From positions 597,090-661,089 of the forward strand of contig NZ_KI911782.1 of NCBI RefSeq assembly GCF_000515395.1: a stretch of 64,000 nucleotides of DNA, in the 5' to 3' direction. Source of the stretch: Jiangella gansuensis DSM 44835. GTDB lineage: Bacteria; Actinomycetota; Actinomycetes; Jiangellales; Jiangellaceae. The notes beneath the pieces were generated by a model, which had not been told where the DNA came from, ran no database searches, and saw only the letters and a list, made by a program, of their open reading frames with translations. Of the stretch, positions 51,606-59,975 are shown piece after piece (the stretch's first letter is position 1; each line of letters begins with the position of its first letter). A program made the translations under genes and the position numbers.

Positions 51606-51642
51606 AAGCGAAAAACGCCCGCGATAACATCCCACGGGCGTT
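51606..51642 (-). terminator. Intrinsic terminator with U tract after ung
   Basis: On the minus strand AACGCCCG and CGGGCGTT form a stem around a 13-base loop, followed at once by further T (GGGCGTTTTTCG). It is one of the few hairpins in this window with a true U tract. It lies between ung (ending 51,769) and the cold-shock gene. Confidence 0.8.
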
Positions 51643-51768
51643 CAAGGACGTGCGAGGAACTGTTACTGCAACCGCGGAAACAGTACCACCTTGGGCCCGC
51701 GCCGGGAAGCATACGATGATCGAACGCCAGTAGCACAAGTCCGAGTCCCACTTAGTGAACGCCCGGAC

Positions 51769-52446
51769 TCAGGGGAGCTTCCACTCCACAGGCCGCGCGC
51801 CGAGCCCCTGGAGAAGCTCATTTGCCCTACTGAACGGCCGTGATCCGAAGAATCCGTTGCGTGCGGACATGGGGCTGGGGTGGGCCGATTCAATGCACGG
51901 AACGTTACCAAGTAGTGGCCGAAGATTTCTCGCATCGCGTCCCCACAAGATGGCGACGAATGGTGTTCCGCGCGCCACGAGTGCCCTGATCGCCTGCTCA
52001 GTCACTTCTTCCCACCCCTTTCCCCGATGCGCCCCGGGATTACGCGGAGCAACTGTCAGGGCACGATTCAGTAACAGCACGCCGTGCTCGCTCCATGGGG
52101 AAAGATCACCAGTGCTGGGAGTCGGATAGCCGAGGTCGGCGGAATACTCCTGGAAGATGTTGACCAGGCTCGGCGGCAGCGGCCGCACATCTGGCGCCAC
52201 CGAGAAGCTCAACCCGACCGCGTGCCCGGGCGTGGGGTACGGGTCCTGGCCCACGATGAGCACCCGGACGTCGTCGAATGGCTGGGTGAACGCGCGCAGC
52301 ACGTTCGGCCCCGAGGGCAGGTAGGTACGGCCGGCGGCGAGTTCGGCGCGCAGGAAGTCACCCATCGCCGCGATACGCGCGGCCACCGGTTCCAGTGCCC
52401 GGGCCCAGCCCGGTTCGACGAGCTCGTGCAAGGGTCGGGCAGTCAT
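51769..52446 (-). CDS. ung: Uracil-DNA glycosylase, family 1
   Basis: A protein of 225 residues. The catalytic motif is [17 protein letters not shown] and the second motif [14 protein letters not shown]; both are intact. It excises uracil from DNA as the first step of base-excision repair. The gene lies 28 bp downstream of prfC on the same strand. Base composition changes inside it: the N-terminal third (about 52,160-52,446) is very GC-rich like its neighbours, while the rest (about 51,769-52,150) is visibly more AT-rich, which suggests recombination with foreign DNA. A second uracil-processing protein, UdgX, is encoded at 36.0 kb. Confidence 0.93.
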   Translation of the reverse strand: MTARPLHELVEPGWARALEPVAARIAAMGDFLRAELAAGRTYLPSGPNVLRAFTQPFDDVRVLIVGQDPYPTPGHAVGLSFSVAPDVRPLPPSLVNIFQEYSADLGYPTPSTGDLSPWSEHGVLLLNRALTVAPRNPGAHRGKGWEEVTEQAIRALVARGTPFVAILWGRDARNLRPLLGNVPCIESAHPSPMSARNGFFGSRPFSRANELLQGLGARPVEWKLP

Positions 52447-52474
52447 GCCCGAAACTGTAGCGACCCGCGGACGG

Positions 52475-54073
52475 TCACTCGGTGCCGGCGACCAGTGGTT
52501 CGAGGAGGAGGTCGGGGTGCCGGCGTTGGACCGAGGCGAGGCGCCACTTGTCGGGGAAGAGGGCGAGGAGCGCACCGTCGCGGCGTTCGGCCACCTCGAC
52601 ACCGGCTTCGGCGTCCAGGGCGGCGACGGAGTCGGCGTCGGTGCGGCGGGCCAGCCCGTAGGGCAGTTGGTCCAGGGCCACCGGGACGCCGAACTCCTGG
52701 CCCAGCCGGGCGGTGGCGACCTCGAACTGCAGCGGGCCGACCGCGGCGAGGATGGGTGCGCCGTCGCCGCGGCGGGAGGACTGCAGGATCTGCACCACTC
52801 CTTCCTCGGCGAGCTGTTCGATGCCGCGGCGGAACTGTTTGGCCTTGCCGGTGTCGGTGGTGCGGGCGGTGACGAAGTGTTCGGGCGCGAACGAGGGCAT
52901 CGGCGGGAAGGTGACCGGGGCACCGTCGGCGTAGAGGGTGTCGCCGACGGTGAGAGCGTTGGCGTTGACCAGGCCGACGATGTCGCCGGGGTACGCGACG
53001 TCGATGGTCTCGCGCTCGCGGCCGAGCATGGTGCGGGCGTATTTGGTGGCGAACGGTCGTCCGGTGGCGGCATGCGTGACCACGGCGCCGCGTTCGAAAC
53101 GGCCGGAGCACACGCGTACGAACGCGAGCCGGTCGCGGTGGGCCCTGTCCATGCCGGCCTGCACCTTGAACACCAGCCCGGAGAACGGTGCGTCGACCGG
53201 CCGGGCCACGCCGTCGACATCCGCGCGGGCCTCCGGGGCCGGCGCCAGTTCCACCAGGGTGTCGAGGAGCTGGCGCACGCCGATGTTCACCACGCCGGCT
53301 CCGAACAACAGCGGGGTGGTCTGGCCGCCGAGGAACGACGAGGTGTCGACGGTGTCGAGCAGGGCGACCTCGTCCAGCGCGGTGCTCCACTCCTCGGGGT
53401 GCCGCTGCTTCGCCTGATCCGCCGGCAGTGTCTGTTCGGCGGCGATGCGGGCACCGCCGGGGGCGCGCTCGAACGTCGTCAGCGTCTCGTCCGCACGGTT
53501 GAGCAGACCGTGGAAGACGCCGGCCTCGCCGACGGGCCAGTTGACCGGGGTGGCGCGCAGCCCGATGCGCTGCTCGAGCTCGTCGACCAGGTCGAGTGCG
53601 TGCATGCCGGGGCGGTCCCACTTGTTGACGAAGGTGACCACCGGCACGCCGCGGTGACGGCACACGTCGAACAGCTTCAGCGTCTGCGGCTCCAGGCCCT
53701 TGGCGGCGTCGAGCAGCATGACCGCGCAGTCGACCGCGGCCAGCACCCGGTAGGTGTCCTCGGAGAAGTCGGCGTGTCCGGGGGTGTCGAGCAGGTTGAC
53801 GACATGCCCGGCGTACTCGAACTGCAGCGCCGCCGACGTGACGGAGATGCCGCGGGCCTGCTCCATCTCCATCCAGTCGGAGATGACCGCTCGCCGGCCC
53901 GACTTGCCGTGCACGGCACCGGCCTCGCCGATGACCCGGGCGTGCAGCGCCAGCGCCTCGGTCAGCGTGGACTTACCGGCGTCGGGGTGGCTGATGACGG
54001 CGAAGGTGCGGCGGCGGACGGCCTCGGCGGCCACGTCGGGCGCAGCCTGCGGCGCGGTGGAGATGGGGGGCAC
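52475..54073 (-). CDS. prfC: Peptide chain release factor 3
   Basis: A translational GTPase of 532 residues. G1 is [10 protein letters not shown]3 is [16 protein letters not shown]4 is FVNKWDRPG, followed by the EF-Tu-like second domain and the RF3 C-terminal domain. It releases RF1/RF2 from the ribosome after termination. The start is probably GTG 54073; the GGGAG upstream is unusually close. The frame is open further 5' but invades the divergent gene. Length is as usual for RF3. Confidence 0.94.
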   Translation of the reverse strand: MPPISTAPQAAPDVAAEAVRRRTFAVISHPDAGKSTLTEALALHARVIGEAGAVHGKSGRRAVISDWMEMEQARGISVTSAALQFEYAGHVVNLLDTPGHADFSEDTYRVLAAVDCAVMLLDAAKGLEPQTLKLFDVCRHRGVPVVTFVNKWDRPGMHALDLVDELEQRIGLRATPVNWPVGEAGVFHGLLNRADETLTTFERAPGGARIAAEQTLPADQAKQRHPEEWSTALDEVALLDTVDTSSFLGGQTTPLLFGAGVVNIGVRQLLDTLVELAPAPEARADVDGVARPVDAPFSGLVFKVQAGMDRAHRDRLAFVRVCSGRFERGAVVTHAATGRPFATKYARTMLGRERETIDVAYPGDIVGLVNANALTVGDTLYADGAPVTFPPMPSFAPEHFVTARTTDTGKAKQFRRGIEQLAEEGVVQILQSSRRGDGAPILAAVGPLQFEVATARLGQEFGVPVALDQLPYGLARRTDADSVAALDAEAGVEVAERRDGALLALFPDKWRLASVQRRHPDLLLEPLVAGTE

Positions 54074-54161
54074 GCTCCCGATAGTACGGATGACCGGATG
54101 TGTCGGCAGCACGGCACGATTCCGCCTGGCCGGCGGACGGCCGGGCGGCGACCATCGGAAC

Positions 54162-54776
54162 ATGAACCGTGCACTCGTCGTCCTCGACGTCCAGGAGTCC
54201 TTCCGGCAACGCGACAGCTGGCAGCTGATCTCGGACCCGGACATCGCGCAGAAGATCGGGCGCCTGGTCGACGCGGCGCGCGCGGCCGGGGACCAGGTGG
54301 TGTGGGTGCTGCACACCGAGCCCGGCACCGGCACCGTCTTCGACCCCGACCTCGGTCACGTGCGGCTGCTGCCCGGGTTGGAGCCGAGAGCCGGTGAGCC
54401 GGTGCTGACCAAGACGTCGCACAACGCGTTCACGACGACGAACCTGCAGCAGCTGCTGACCGAACGGGGCATCGGTGAGCTGGCGGTCTGCGGCATCCGG
54501 ACCGAACAGTGCTGCGAGACCACGGCCCGGCTGGCCAGCGACTTCGGGTATGCCGTCACGTTCGTCATCGATGCCACCGCCACCAACCCGATCGAGCACC
54601 GGGACGCGCCGGCAGGGCGCACCAACGCGGAGATCCTGGCCGACCCCCGGACGCTGCCGGTGGCCGAGGTCATGGCCCGGACGGAGTATGCGCTGGCGGG
54701 GCGGTTCGCGACCATCCGAACCGTCGACGAACTCACCGGTGGTACCAGCGAATCGCGTGCCGCCGTGGCAGGCTGA
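54162..54776 (+). CDS. Isochorismatase-family cysteine hydrolase
   Basis: A protein of 204 residues. The catalytic triad of the family is visible: Asp in VVLDVQESF, Lys in LTKTSHNAF, and Cys in AVCGIRTEQCCETTARL. These enzymes hydrolyse amides or vinyl ethers (nicotinamidase, isochorismatase, ureidoacrylate hydrolase); the substrate here is not clear. It is divergent from prfC and 4 bp upstream of the SnoaL-like gene, so the two are probably one operon. Confidence 0.87.
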   Translation: MNRALVVLDVQESFRQRDSWQLISDPDIAQKIGRLVDAARAAGDQVVWVLHTEPGTGTVFDPDLGHVRLLPGLEPRAGEPVLTKTSHNAFTTTNLQQLLTERGIGELAVCGIRTEQCCETTARLASDFGYAVTFVIDATATNPIEHRDAPAGRTNAEILADPRTLPVAEVMARTEYALAGRFATIRTVDELTGGTSESRAAVAG

Positions 54777-54780
54777 CGTC

Positions 54781-55161
54781 ATGGACCGAGCGCATGTCAC
54801 GTCCTGGGTCGAAGGCTACGAGCGGGCCTGGCGCAGCCCGGGCGTGACGGCGCTCGCCGAGCTGTTCGCCGCCGACGGCAGCTACCTGCAGGGCCCGTAC
54901 CGCCAGCCGGTACTCGGGCTGGCGGCCATCGAGGAGATGTGGGAGGCCGAGCGCGACGGCCCGGACGAGGTCTTCAGCATGGTCACCGAGGTGATCGCGG
55001 TCGACGGCGACACCGCGGTCGTGCGCGCCGACGTCGCGTACGGCGACCCGGTCACCCAGGAGTACCGCGACCTGTGGATCGTCCGGTTCGACGACGACGG
55101 CTGCTGCCGCGAGTTCGAGGAGTGGCCATTCGCGCCGCCGTCGGCGCGGCAGCCCAGCTGA
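54781..55161 (+). CDS. NTF2-like/SnoaL-fold protein
   Basis: A protein of 126 residues with the SnoaL-like pattern (VTSWVEGYERAWRSPGVTAL, ELFAADGSYLQGPY, LAAIEEMWEAERDG). The alpha+beta barrel of this family serves as a small enzyme or binding domain. The start codon lies 4 bp after the hydrolase stop. Function not predictable. Confidence 0.82.
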   Translation: MDRAHVTSWVEGYERAWRSPGVTALAELFAADGSYLQGPYRQPVLGLAAIEEMWEAERDGPDEVFSMVTEVIAVDGDTAVVRADVAYGDPVTQEYRDLWIVRFDDDGCCREFEEWPFAPPSARQPS

Positions 55162-55163
55162 CC

Positions 55164-55181
55164 CCGCCGTCAGGACGGCGG
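55164..55181. terminator. Compact hairpin between convergent stop codons
   Basis: CCGCCGTC / GACGGCGG with a 2-base loop. It starts 3 bp after the SnoaL-like stop and includes the stop codon of the convergent WYL gene. Confidence 0.65.
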
Positions 55182-56015
55182 CGAGAAGACCTCGCGGACG
55201 TCGCGTGGCTCGAACGTCTCGTGGGTCGATTGCGCGGCTCGGATGTTGTCGAGCGGGAACCAGCGCCCGGCGTCGTCGTCGCGGGACCACGCCAGCACGA
55301 ACCACCGCCCCCGCGAGTGGGCGAACCCGAGCGGCTCGACCTGCACGGTGGCGGTGACGGCGGCGGCAGCGCCGTCGGCGCCGGCCTCGGCATCCGTGCG
55401 GTCGTCCGGTCCGTGGTCGATGAGCACCACCCGGCGGTCGCGCAGGGCATCGGTGAGCACCTGCCGGATGGGTCCGTCCGACGCCGCCGGTGGCTCTCCG
55501 GGGCGGATCCAGACCCGGTCGGCCAACTGCGCCACCTCGGCTCGCCGTTCGGGGGCGACCGCGCGCAGGATCTTCGCGACGGCGCTGGACCGGGCCGGCG
55601 CGAACGGCTGGTCGGGCACGGCCTGCAGCCCGACGACGGCGGCGAGCGCCTCGTCGGCGGTGAGGGTGAGCGGCCGCTGACCGGTGGGGTCGATGACGTA
55701 CCCGCCCTGCGGCCCGCTGGTGGCCCGGATCGGGACGCCGGCCTGCTGCAGCGCCATGACGTCCCGTTTGATGGTGCGCGCCGAGACACCGAGCCGGTCG
55801 GCGAGCCAGGATGACGTCCGGCCCTGACCGCCGGCCGCCCTCAGTTCCTTCGTGAGCGTGTCGAGCCGGCTGGAGCGATTGACCGCGCGCCCCAACGCGT
55901 CGGAGACCTGTGTGGACGGCGGCAGCCCGGGGCGCCGAGGGTGCGGCAAGCGCGACGGCGCCGTCGCGCCGTCCGGGTCGTCGTGCTGAGCCGTCGCCTG
56001 GCCCTGGCTCCCCAT
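55170..56015 (-). CDS. WYL-domain transcriptional regulator
   Basis: A protein of 281 residues. An N-terminal DeoR-like winged HTH (RTSSWLADRLGVSARTIKRD) and a C-terminal WYL-type sensor domain (EPLGFAHSRGRWFVLAWSRD). WYL domains bind nucleic acids or small ligands and often regulate DNA-damage or defence genes. The ATG at 56015 has GGGAGGACGACCC upstream and is preferred over ATGs further 5'. The first 45 or so residues are a Pro/Asp-rich leader. Divergent from the Ser/Thr kinase gene. Confidence 0.85.
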   Translation of the reverse strand: MGSQGQATAQHDDPDGATAPSRLPHPRRPGLPPSTQVSDALGRAVNRSSRLDTLTKELRAAGGQGRTSSWLADRLGVSARTIKRDVMALQQAGVPIRATSGPQGGYVIDPTGQRPLTLTADEALAAVVGLQAVPDQPFAPARSSAVAKILRAVAPERRAEVAQLADRVWIRPGEPPAASDGPIRQVLTDALRDRRVVLIDHGPDDRTDAEAGADGAAAAVTATVQVEPLGFAHSRGRWFVLAWSRDDDAGRWFPLDNIRAAQSTHETFEPRDVREVFSPPS

Positions 56016-56174
56016 CGGGTCGTCCTCCCATGGCCGCGCCTGGACCGGCGCGGCCGAACCACCATGATCGATACCGATGTACATAGCAAAGCAGACGGCC
56101 GGCCCCGACGTGCGGCTATACGTCGGCGCGCCTCGCACCAGGTGCGAATCCACGCCGTCGGTTACCGTCTACCT

Positions 56175-57770
56175 GTGAACGCAAGGCCGGCCGAACTCAC
56201 CCAGATCGGCCCGTACCGGGTCCACCGCCAGATCGGCGAGGGCGGCATGGGTGTGGTGTACCTGGGATCCGCGCCGGACGGCCGCCAGGTGGCCATCAAG
56301 ACCCTGCGGCCGTGGCTGGTCGGTGGCGCTGACGGCCGCCGCCGGTTCGAGCGCGAGGTCTCTACCCTCGTGCGGGTCCGCGGCCCGCGGGTGGCCGAGG
56401 TCCTGGACGCTGACGTCACCGCCGACCCGCCCTACGTCGTCACCCGGTTCGTCGATGGGGTACCGCTCACCCGGCTGGTGGCCGAGCACGAACCCCTGCA
56501 CGGCAGCGATCTGCACCGGGTGGCCACCGGCCTGCTCGAGGCGCTGCGCTCGGTGCACGCCGGGGGCGTCGTCCACCGCGACGTCAAACCCGGCAACGTC
56601 CTGGTGACCTCCGATGGCCCAGTACTCATCGACTTCGGCATCGCGCACGCGGCCGAAGACACCCGGCTCACCGCCACCGGCTTCATCTCCGGAACCCCCG
56701 GCTACCTGGCGCCGGAAACCGTCATCGGCCAGAACCCGACACCGGCCACCGACGTACACGGCTGGGCGGCCACCGTCACCTACGCCGCGACCGGTCGCCC
56801 GCCATACGGCTACGGCCCCGACATCGCGGTGCTCGACCGTATCCGCCGCGGAGAACACGACCTCAGCGGTGTCGAGCCGGGTCTCGCGTCGGTGCTTGCC
56901 ATGGCGCTGGAGGTCGACCCCGTCCGCCGCCTCGGCGTCGAGGCGGCCCTGACGATGCTGGCCGGGCCCGACGCCGCCGCGACGATGGCCATGCCTCCGG
57001 TGCCGCCGCCGGCCGAACCCGCCACCGACCCGGCCCTCGCCGCCACCGACGAGACCCCGGTCGTCACCGACGACACCGCGGCGACGGCGGCCTTCCCGCC
57101 AGTGCCGCCGCCATCACTGACCACGCGACCGGCAGGGCCTCCGCCTGCCCGCCCGGCCGCGCCGCCGCCACCTCCTCCGGCTCCATCGCCGCCGCGCGAC
57201 CCCGGGGTGTGGCGGTCCCGGACGGCGCTGGTTCTCACCGGCCTGCTCGTCGCGCTGATCGCCGCGTGGGCGCCGTACGCCGGCGCCGTCGCCGGGCTCG
57301 GGATGTTGCTGCTCGGCCGCGTCACGTGGCGGATCCGCCGGCGGTTGTTCGAACGGCGTGAGCTGCGTGGGCAGCACCGCGGCGACCCCTTCCTCGCCGC
57401 GCTGGCCTCGCCGTGGGACCTGCTCGCATCCATCGGGCCGTGCGTCGGACAACTGGTGGTGGGGGCGGCCGGCGCGGTTGCCGTCGGCGGCCTGGTCGGC
57501 CTGACCGACGTGGGCGGTCTGCGAACCCCATATCTGGCCGGGGCGGTCGTGGGCACACTGCTGCTGTGGTGGGGACCGGGCACGGTGCGATCGCGGCACG
57601 GTCTGGCGAGTGTCGTGGCGCCGCTCGATCGAGCGCCGCGGACGGCGTGGGTGGTGCTCGGTGTGCTCGCGCTGGCCGTGTGCGCCGCCATGCTGAGCTG
57701 GGAGTCGCTGGGCACGGCGTGGTGGCCGGCCGACGGCCCGCCGAGTTTCGCCGAAGGATGGTTCAGCTGA
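56175..57770 (+). CDS. Membrane Ser/Thr protein kinase (Pkn2/Hanks type)
   Basis: A protein of 531 residues. The kinase domain (about 10-265) has the glycine loop GEGGMGVVYLG, Lys 42 (VAIKTLRP), HRDVKPGNVLV, DFG and GYLAPE. A Pro-rich linker (PPPPPPAPSPPRDP) and a C-terminal membrane part with about five helices replace the usual extracellular PASTA sensor. The signal is therefore probably membrane-borne. GTG start at 56175. Substrates unknown; the phosphate-uptake pair lies just downstream. Confidence 0.91.
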   Translation: MNARPAELTQIGPYRVHRQIGEGGMGVVYLGSAPDGRQVAIKTLRPWLVGGADGRRRFEREVSTLVRVRGPRVAEVLDADVTADPPYVVTRFVDGVPLTRLVAEHEPLHGSDLHRVATGLLEALRSVHAGGVVHRDVKPGNVLVTSDGPVLIDFGIAHAAEDTRLTATGFISGTPGYLAPETVIGQNPTPATDVHGWAATVTYAATGRPPYGYGPDIAVLDRIRRGEHDLSGVEPGLASVLAMALEVDPVRRLGVEAALTMLAGPDAAATMAMPPVPPPAEPATDPALAATDETPVVTDDTAATAAFPPVPPPSLTTRPAGPPPARPAAPPPPPPAPSPPRDPGVWRSRTALVLTGLLVALIAAWAPYAGAVAGLGMLLLGRVTWRIRRRLFERRELRGQHRGDPFLAALASPWDLLASIGPCVGQLVVGAAGAVAVGGLVGLTDVGGLRTPYLAGAVVGTLLLWWGPGTVRSRHGLASVVAPLDRAPRTAWVVLGVLALAVCAAMLSWESLGTAWWPADGPPSFAEGWFS

Positions 57771-57802
57771 TGATCCACAGGTGGAACCCGGTGCGTGGCA
57801 CG

Positions 57803-57846
57803 CGTCACACACTGTTCACCGTCTAGCATTCCATCGTTCGCCAACT
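57803..57846 (+). promoter_or_regulatory. PHO-box-like direct repeats upstream of the DUF47-Pit operon
   Basis: GTTCACC (57814-57820) and GTTCGCC (57836-57842) are exactly 22 bp apart, two turns of the 11-bp PhoP repeat unit; the unit between them is poorly conserved and an extra weak unit precedes. The array ends about 20 bp before the GTG start. It matches the actinomycete PhoP box layout and suggests phosphate-starvation control. Confidence 0.55.
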
Positions 57847-57862
57847 CCGGCAGAGGAGCGTC

Positions 57863-58474
57863 GTGCGTTTATCTCCGCGAGACAACGCCTTCTTCGATCT
57901 GTTCGCCGCATCCGCACGCAACGTCCGCGACGGCGTCCACCTGCTGTCCGAGGCTCTTGCTTCCGATGCCGACCGGCCCGCCATCGCGATCCGGCTCAAG
58001 GAGGTCGAGCACCAGGGCGACGAGCACACGCACGAGATCATTCGCCGGGTGAACTCCACGTTCGTCACGCCGTTCGACCGTGAGGACATCTACCGCCTGG
58101 CCGGCGGCCTCGACGACGTGCTCGACGACGTCGAGGCCGCTCTCGACCTGATGGTCCTGTACCGGGTGGGCGATCTGCCCACCGGAGTGGGCGACCTCGC
58201 CGACGTCCTGGGCCGGGCCGCCGACCTGACCGCCGACGCGATGCCGAGGCTGCGCACCCCCAGCGACCTCAGTGACTACTGGATCGAGGTGAACCGGCTG
58301 GAGAACCAGGCCGACCAGGACTATCGGCGGCTGCTGGCGCGCATCTTCTCCGGCGAGTACGACGCGCTGACCGTGCACAAGCTCAAGGACGTGGTCGATA
58401 CGCTGGAGTCGGCGGTCGACGGCTTCGAGACCGTCGCGAACATCGTCGAGCAGATAGCCATCAAGGAGTCGTGA
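57863..58474 (+). CDS. DUF47 (PhoU-like) regulator of Pit phosphate transporter
   Basis: A protein of 203 residues, all-helical PhoU-like (FDLFAASARNVRDGVHLLSE, HQGDEHTHEIIRRVNSTFVT, FDREDIYRLAGGLDDVLDDV). DUF47 proteins are regularly encoded just before pit and are thought to gate or regulate it. The GTG at 57863 follows AGAGGAGC. It lies 4 bp before pit. Confidence 0.92.
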   Translation: MRLSPRDNAFFDLFAASARNVRDGVHLLSEALASDADRPAIAIRLKEVEHQGDEHTHEIIRRVNSTFVTPFDREDIYRLAGGLDDVLDDVEAALDLMVLYRVGDLPTGVGDLADVLGRAADLTADAMPRLRTPSDLSDYWIEVNRLENQADQDYRRLLARIFSGEYDALTVHKLKDVVDTLESAVDGFETVANIVEQIAIKES

Positions 58475-58478
58475 GCCC

Positions 58479-59486
58479 GTGGAGCTCGCGCTCATCATCA
58501 CGGTCATCGTCGTCGCTCTGTCCTTCGACTACACCAACGGCTTCCACGACGCGGCCAACGCGATCGCCACGTCCGTCTCCACCCGCGCACTGACGCCGCG
58601 TGCCGCGCTGATCATGGCGGCGACGATGAACCTCATCGGCGCGTTCCTCGGCACCGGCGTGGCACAGACCGTCGGTGCCGGCATCATCGAGGCGCCACAG
58701 GGCGACGGCGGACTGCTGGTGGTGCTCGCGGCCCTGCTCGGCGCCATCACCTGGAACCTCATCACCTGGTGGTTCGGTCTGCCGTCGTCGTCCTCGCACG
58801 CGCTGATCGGCGGCCTGATCGGTGCCGCGCTGGCGTCGATGAACGACGTCAAGTGGGATGGCATCCTCGACAAGGTCGTCATCCCCATGGTGGCGTCGCC
58901 CCTGGTCGGTTTCCTCCTCGCGTTCCTTCTCATGACCGCCATCCAATGGACCTTCCGGCGCGCCCACCCGGGCCGGGTCAACCGCGGCTTCCGGGTGGCG
59001 CAGACGCTGAGCGCGGCGGCGATGGCGCTCGGGCACGGGCTGCAGGACGCGCAGAAGACGATGGGCGTCATCACCCTGGCGCTGGTGGTCGGGGGGTACC
59101 AGAGCGGCTTCGACGTCCAGTGGTGGGTCATCGTGGCGGCGGCGTCGGCGCTGGCGCTCGGCACCTACGCGGGTGGCTGGCGCATCATGCGCACTCTGGG
59201 GCGGCGCATCGTCCACCTCGACCCGCCGATGGGCTTCGCAGCGGAGGCGGTGGCCTCAGGGGTGCTCTACACGACGGCCTTCGCGTTCCACGCCCCGATC
59301 TCCACGACGCACACCATCACCTCCGCGGTCATGGGCGTCGGTGCCACCCGGCGGCTGTCCGCGGTGCGTTGGGGTGTCGCGGGGAACATCGTCACCGCAT
59401 GGGTGCTGACCATCCCGATGGCCGGCCTGGTGGCGGCGGGCTGCTACTGGCTGCTGCACATCCTCCCGGGCCTGAGTTCGATCTGA
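58479..59486 (+). CDS. pit: Low-affinity inorganic phosphate transporter, PiT family
   Basis: A membrane protein of 335 residues with about ten helices. The duplicated PiT signatures are visible: YTNGFHDAANAIATSVSTRA near the start, SSSSHALIGGLIGAAL, and the inverted second copy APISTTHTITSAVMGVGATR. It carries metal-phosphate with H+ or Na+ into the cell. Operon with the DUF47 gene behind a PHO-box-like site. Confidence 0.93.
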   Translation: MELALIITVIVVALSFDYTNGFHDAANAIATSVSTRALTPRAALIMAATMNLIGAFLGTGVAQTVGAGIIEAPQGDGGLLVVLAALLGAITWNLITWWFGLPSSSSHALIGGLIGAALASMNDVKWDGILDKVVIPMVASPLVGFLLAFLLMTAIQWTFRRAHPGRVNRGFRVAQTLSAAAMALGHGLQDAQKTMGVITLALVVGGYQSGFDVQWWVIVAAASALALGTYAGGWRIMRTLGRRIVHLDPPMGFAAEAVASGVLYTTAFAFHAPISTTHTITSAVMGVGATRRLSAVRWGVAGNIVTAWVLTIPMAGLVAAGCYWLLHILPGLSSI

Positions 59487-59619
59487 GGCGCGCCGGCTCC
59501 TTCGGCTCTCCGGGGACGTGCGGCGCCCGGCGCCCAGGTGGTCTGCTGTCAGCTACCACGATGCATGACAACGCTCCGAGCGTGCCGTGTCGTGCGGCCC
59601 GGCCGAGCTGGGCGAGGCG

Positions 59620-59786
59620 ATGATCAGGTGACCGCTCGCGCTGAGTTGGTGTGTCGAGGTCATCTGATCGTGGCCGGTCCACATGCTGGAGACGATCAGG
59701 TGACCGGGCACGCACCGTCCCCGCGTGCGGTCGTCACCTGATCGTCGCCACTGACCTGATCAGGTGACCCATCGACGATCAGGTGG
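59620..59786. repeat. Second cluster of GATCAGGTG-type intergenic repeats
   Basis: Six copies or near-copies of GACGATCAGGTGAC or its complement within about 165 bp, in both orientations (near 59620, 59659, 59691, 59733, 59753 and 59773). Adjacent inverted pairs could form hairpins. The same core clusters at 2,063-2,232. Confidence 0.75.
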
Positions 59787-59891
59787 CAGTCGCGGCACCG
59801 GGCGACCGGGCATGGCGTCGCGGTCGGCGGGTGACAGGCTGCTCGGCGCCGACCGGATTCGGCGAATTGCGCGATGGATCACGTTGATCCC

Positions 59892-59941
59892 TTGACAGCG
59901 GGGACTGATCACGGCCACCCTCTCAGAGGGTAAGCGCTTTC
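59892..59941 (+). promoter_or_regulatory. Promoter with LacI-family-type operator before the ThuA-type gene
   Basis: TTGACA at 59892-59897 is a perfect -35 element, though no clear -10 is seen. The palindrome AAGCGCTT (59932-59939, in GGTAAGCGCTTTCC) is the typical half-site pair of LacI-family regulators of sugar genes. It lies 36 bp before the start codon, where a repressor would block transcription. Sugar-responsive control is inferred. Confidence 0.5.
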
Positions 59942-59975
59942 CACATCCTGACGCCGACGTTGGATGGAGTACCGA

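Larger units (their letters stand above)
59487..59975. other. Intergenic region with repeats and promoter of the ThuA-type gene
   Basis: 489 bp without a credible gene. It contains the GATCAGGTG repeat cluster (59,620-59,786) and the promoter/operator region (59,892-59,941). The stretch 59,487-59,615 shows nothing recognisable. Confidence 0.6.
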
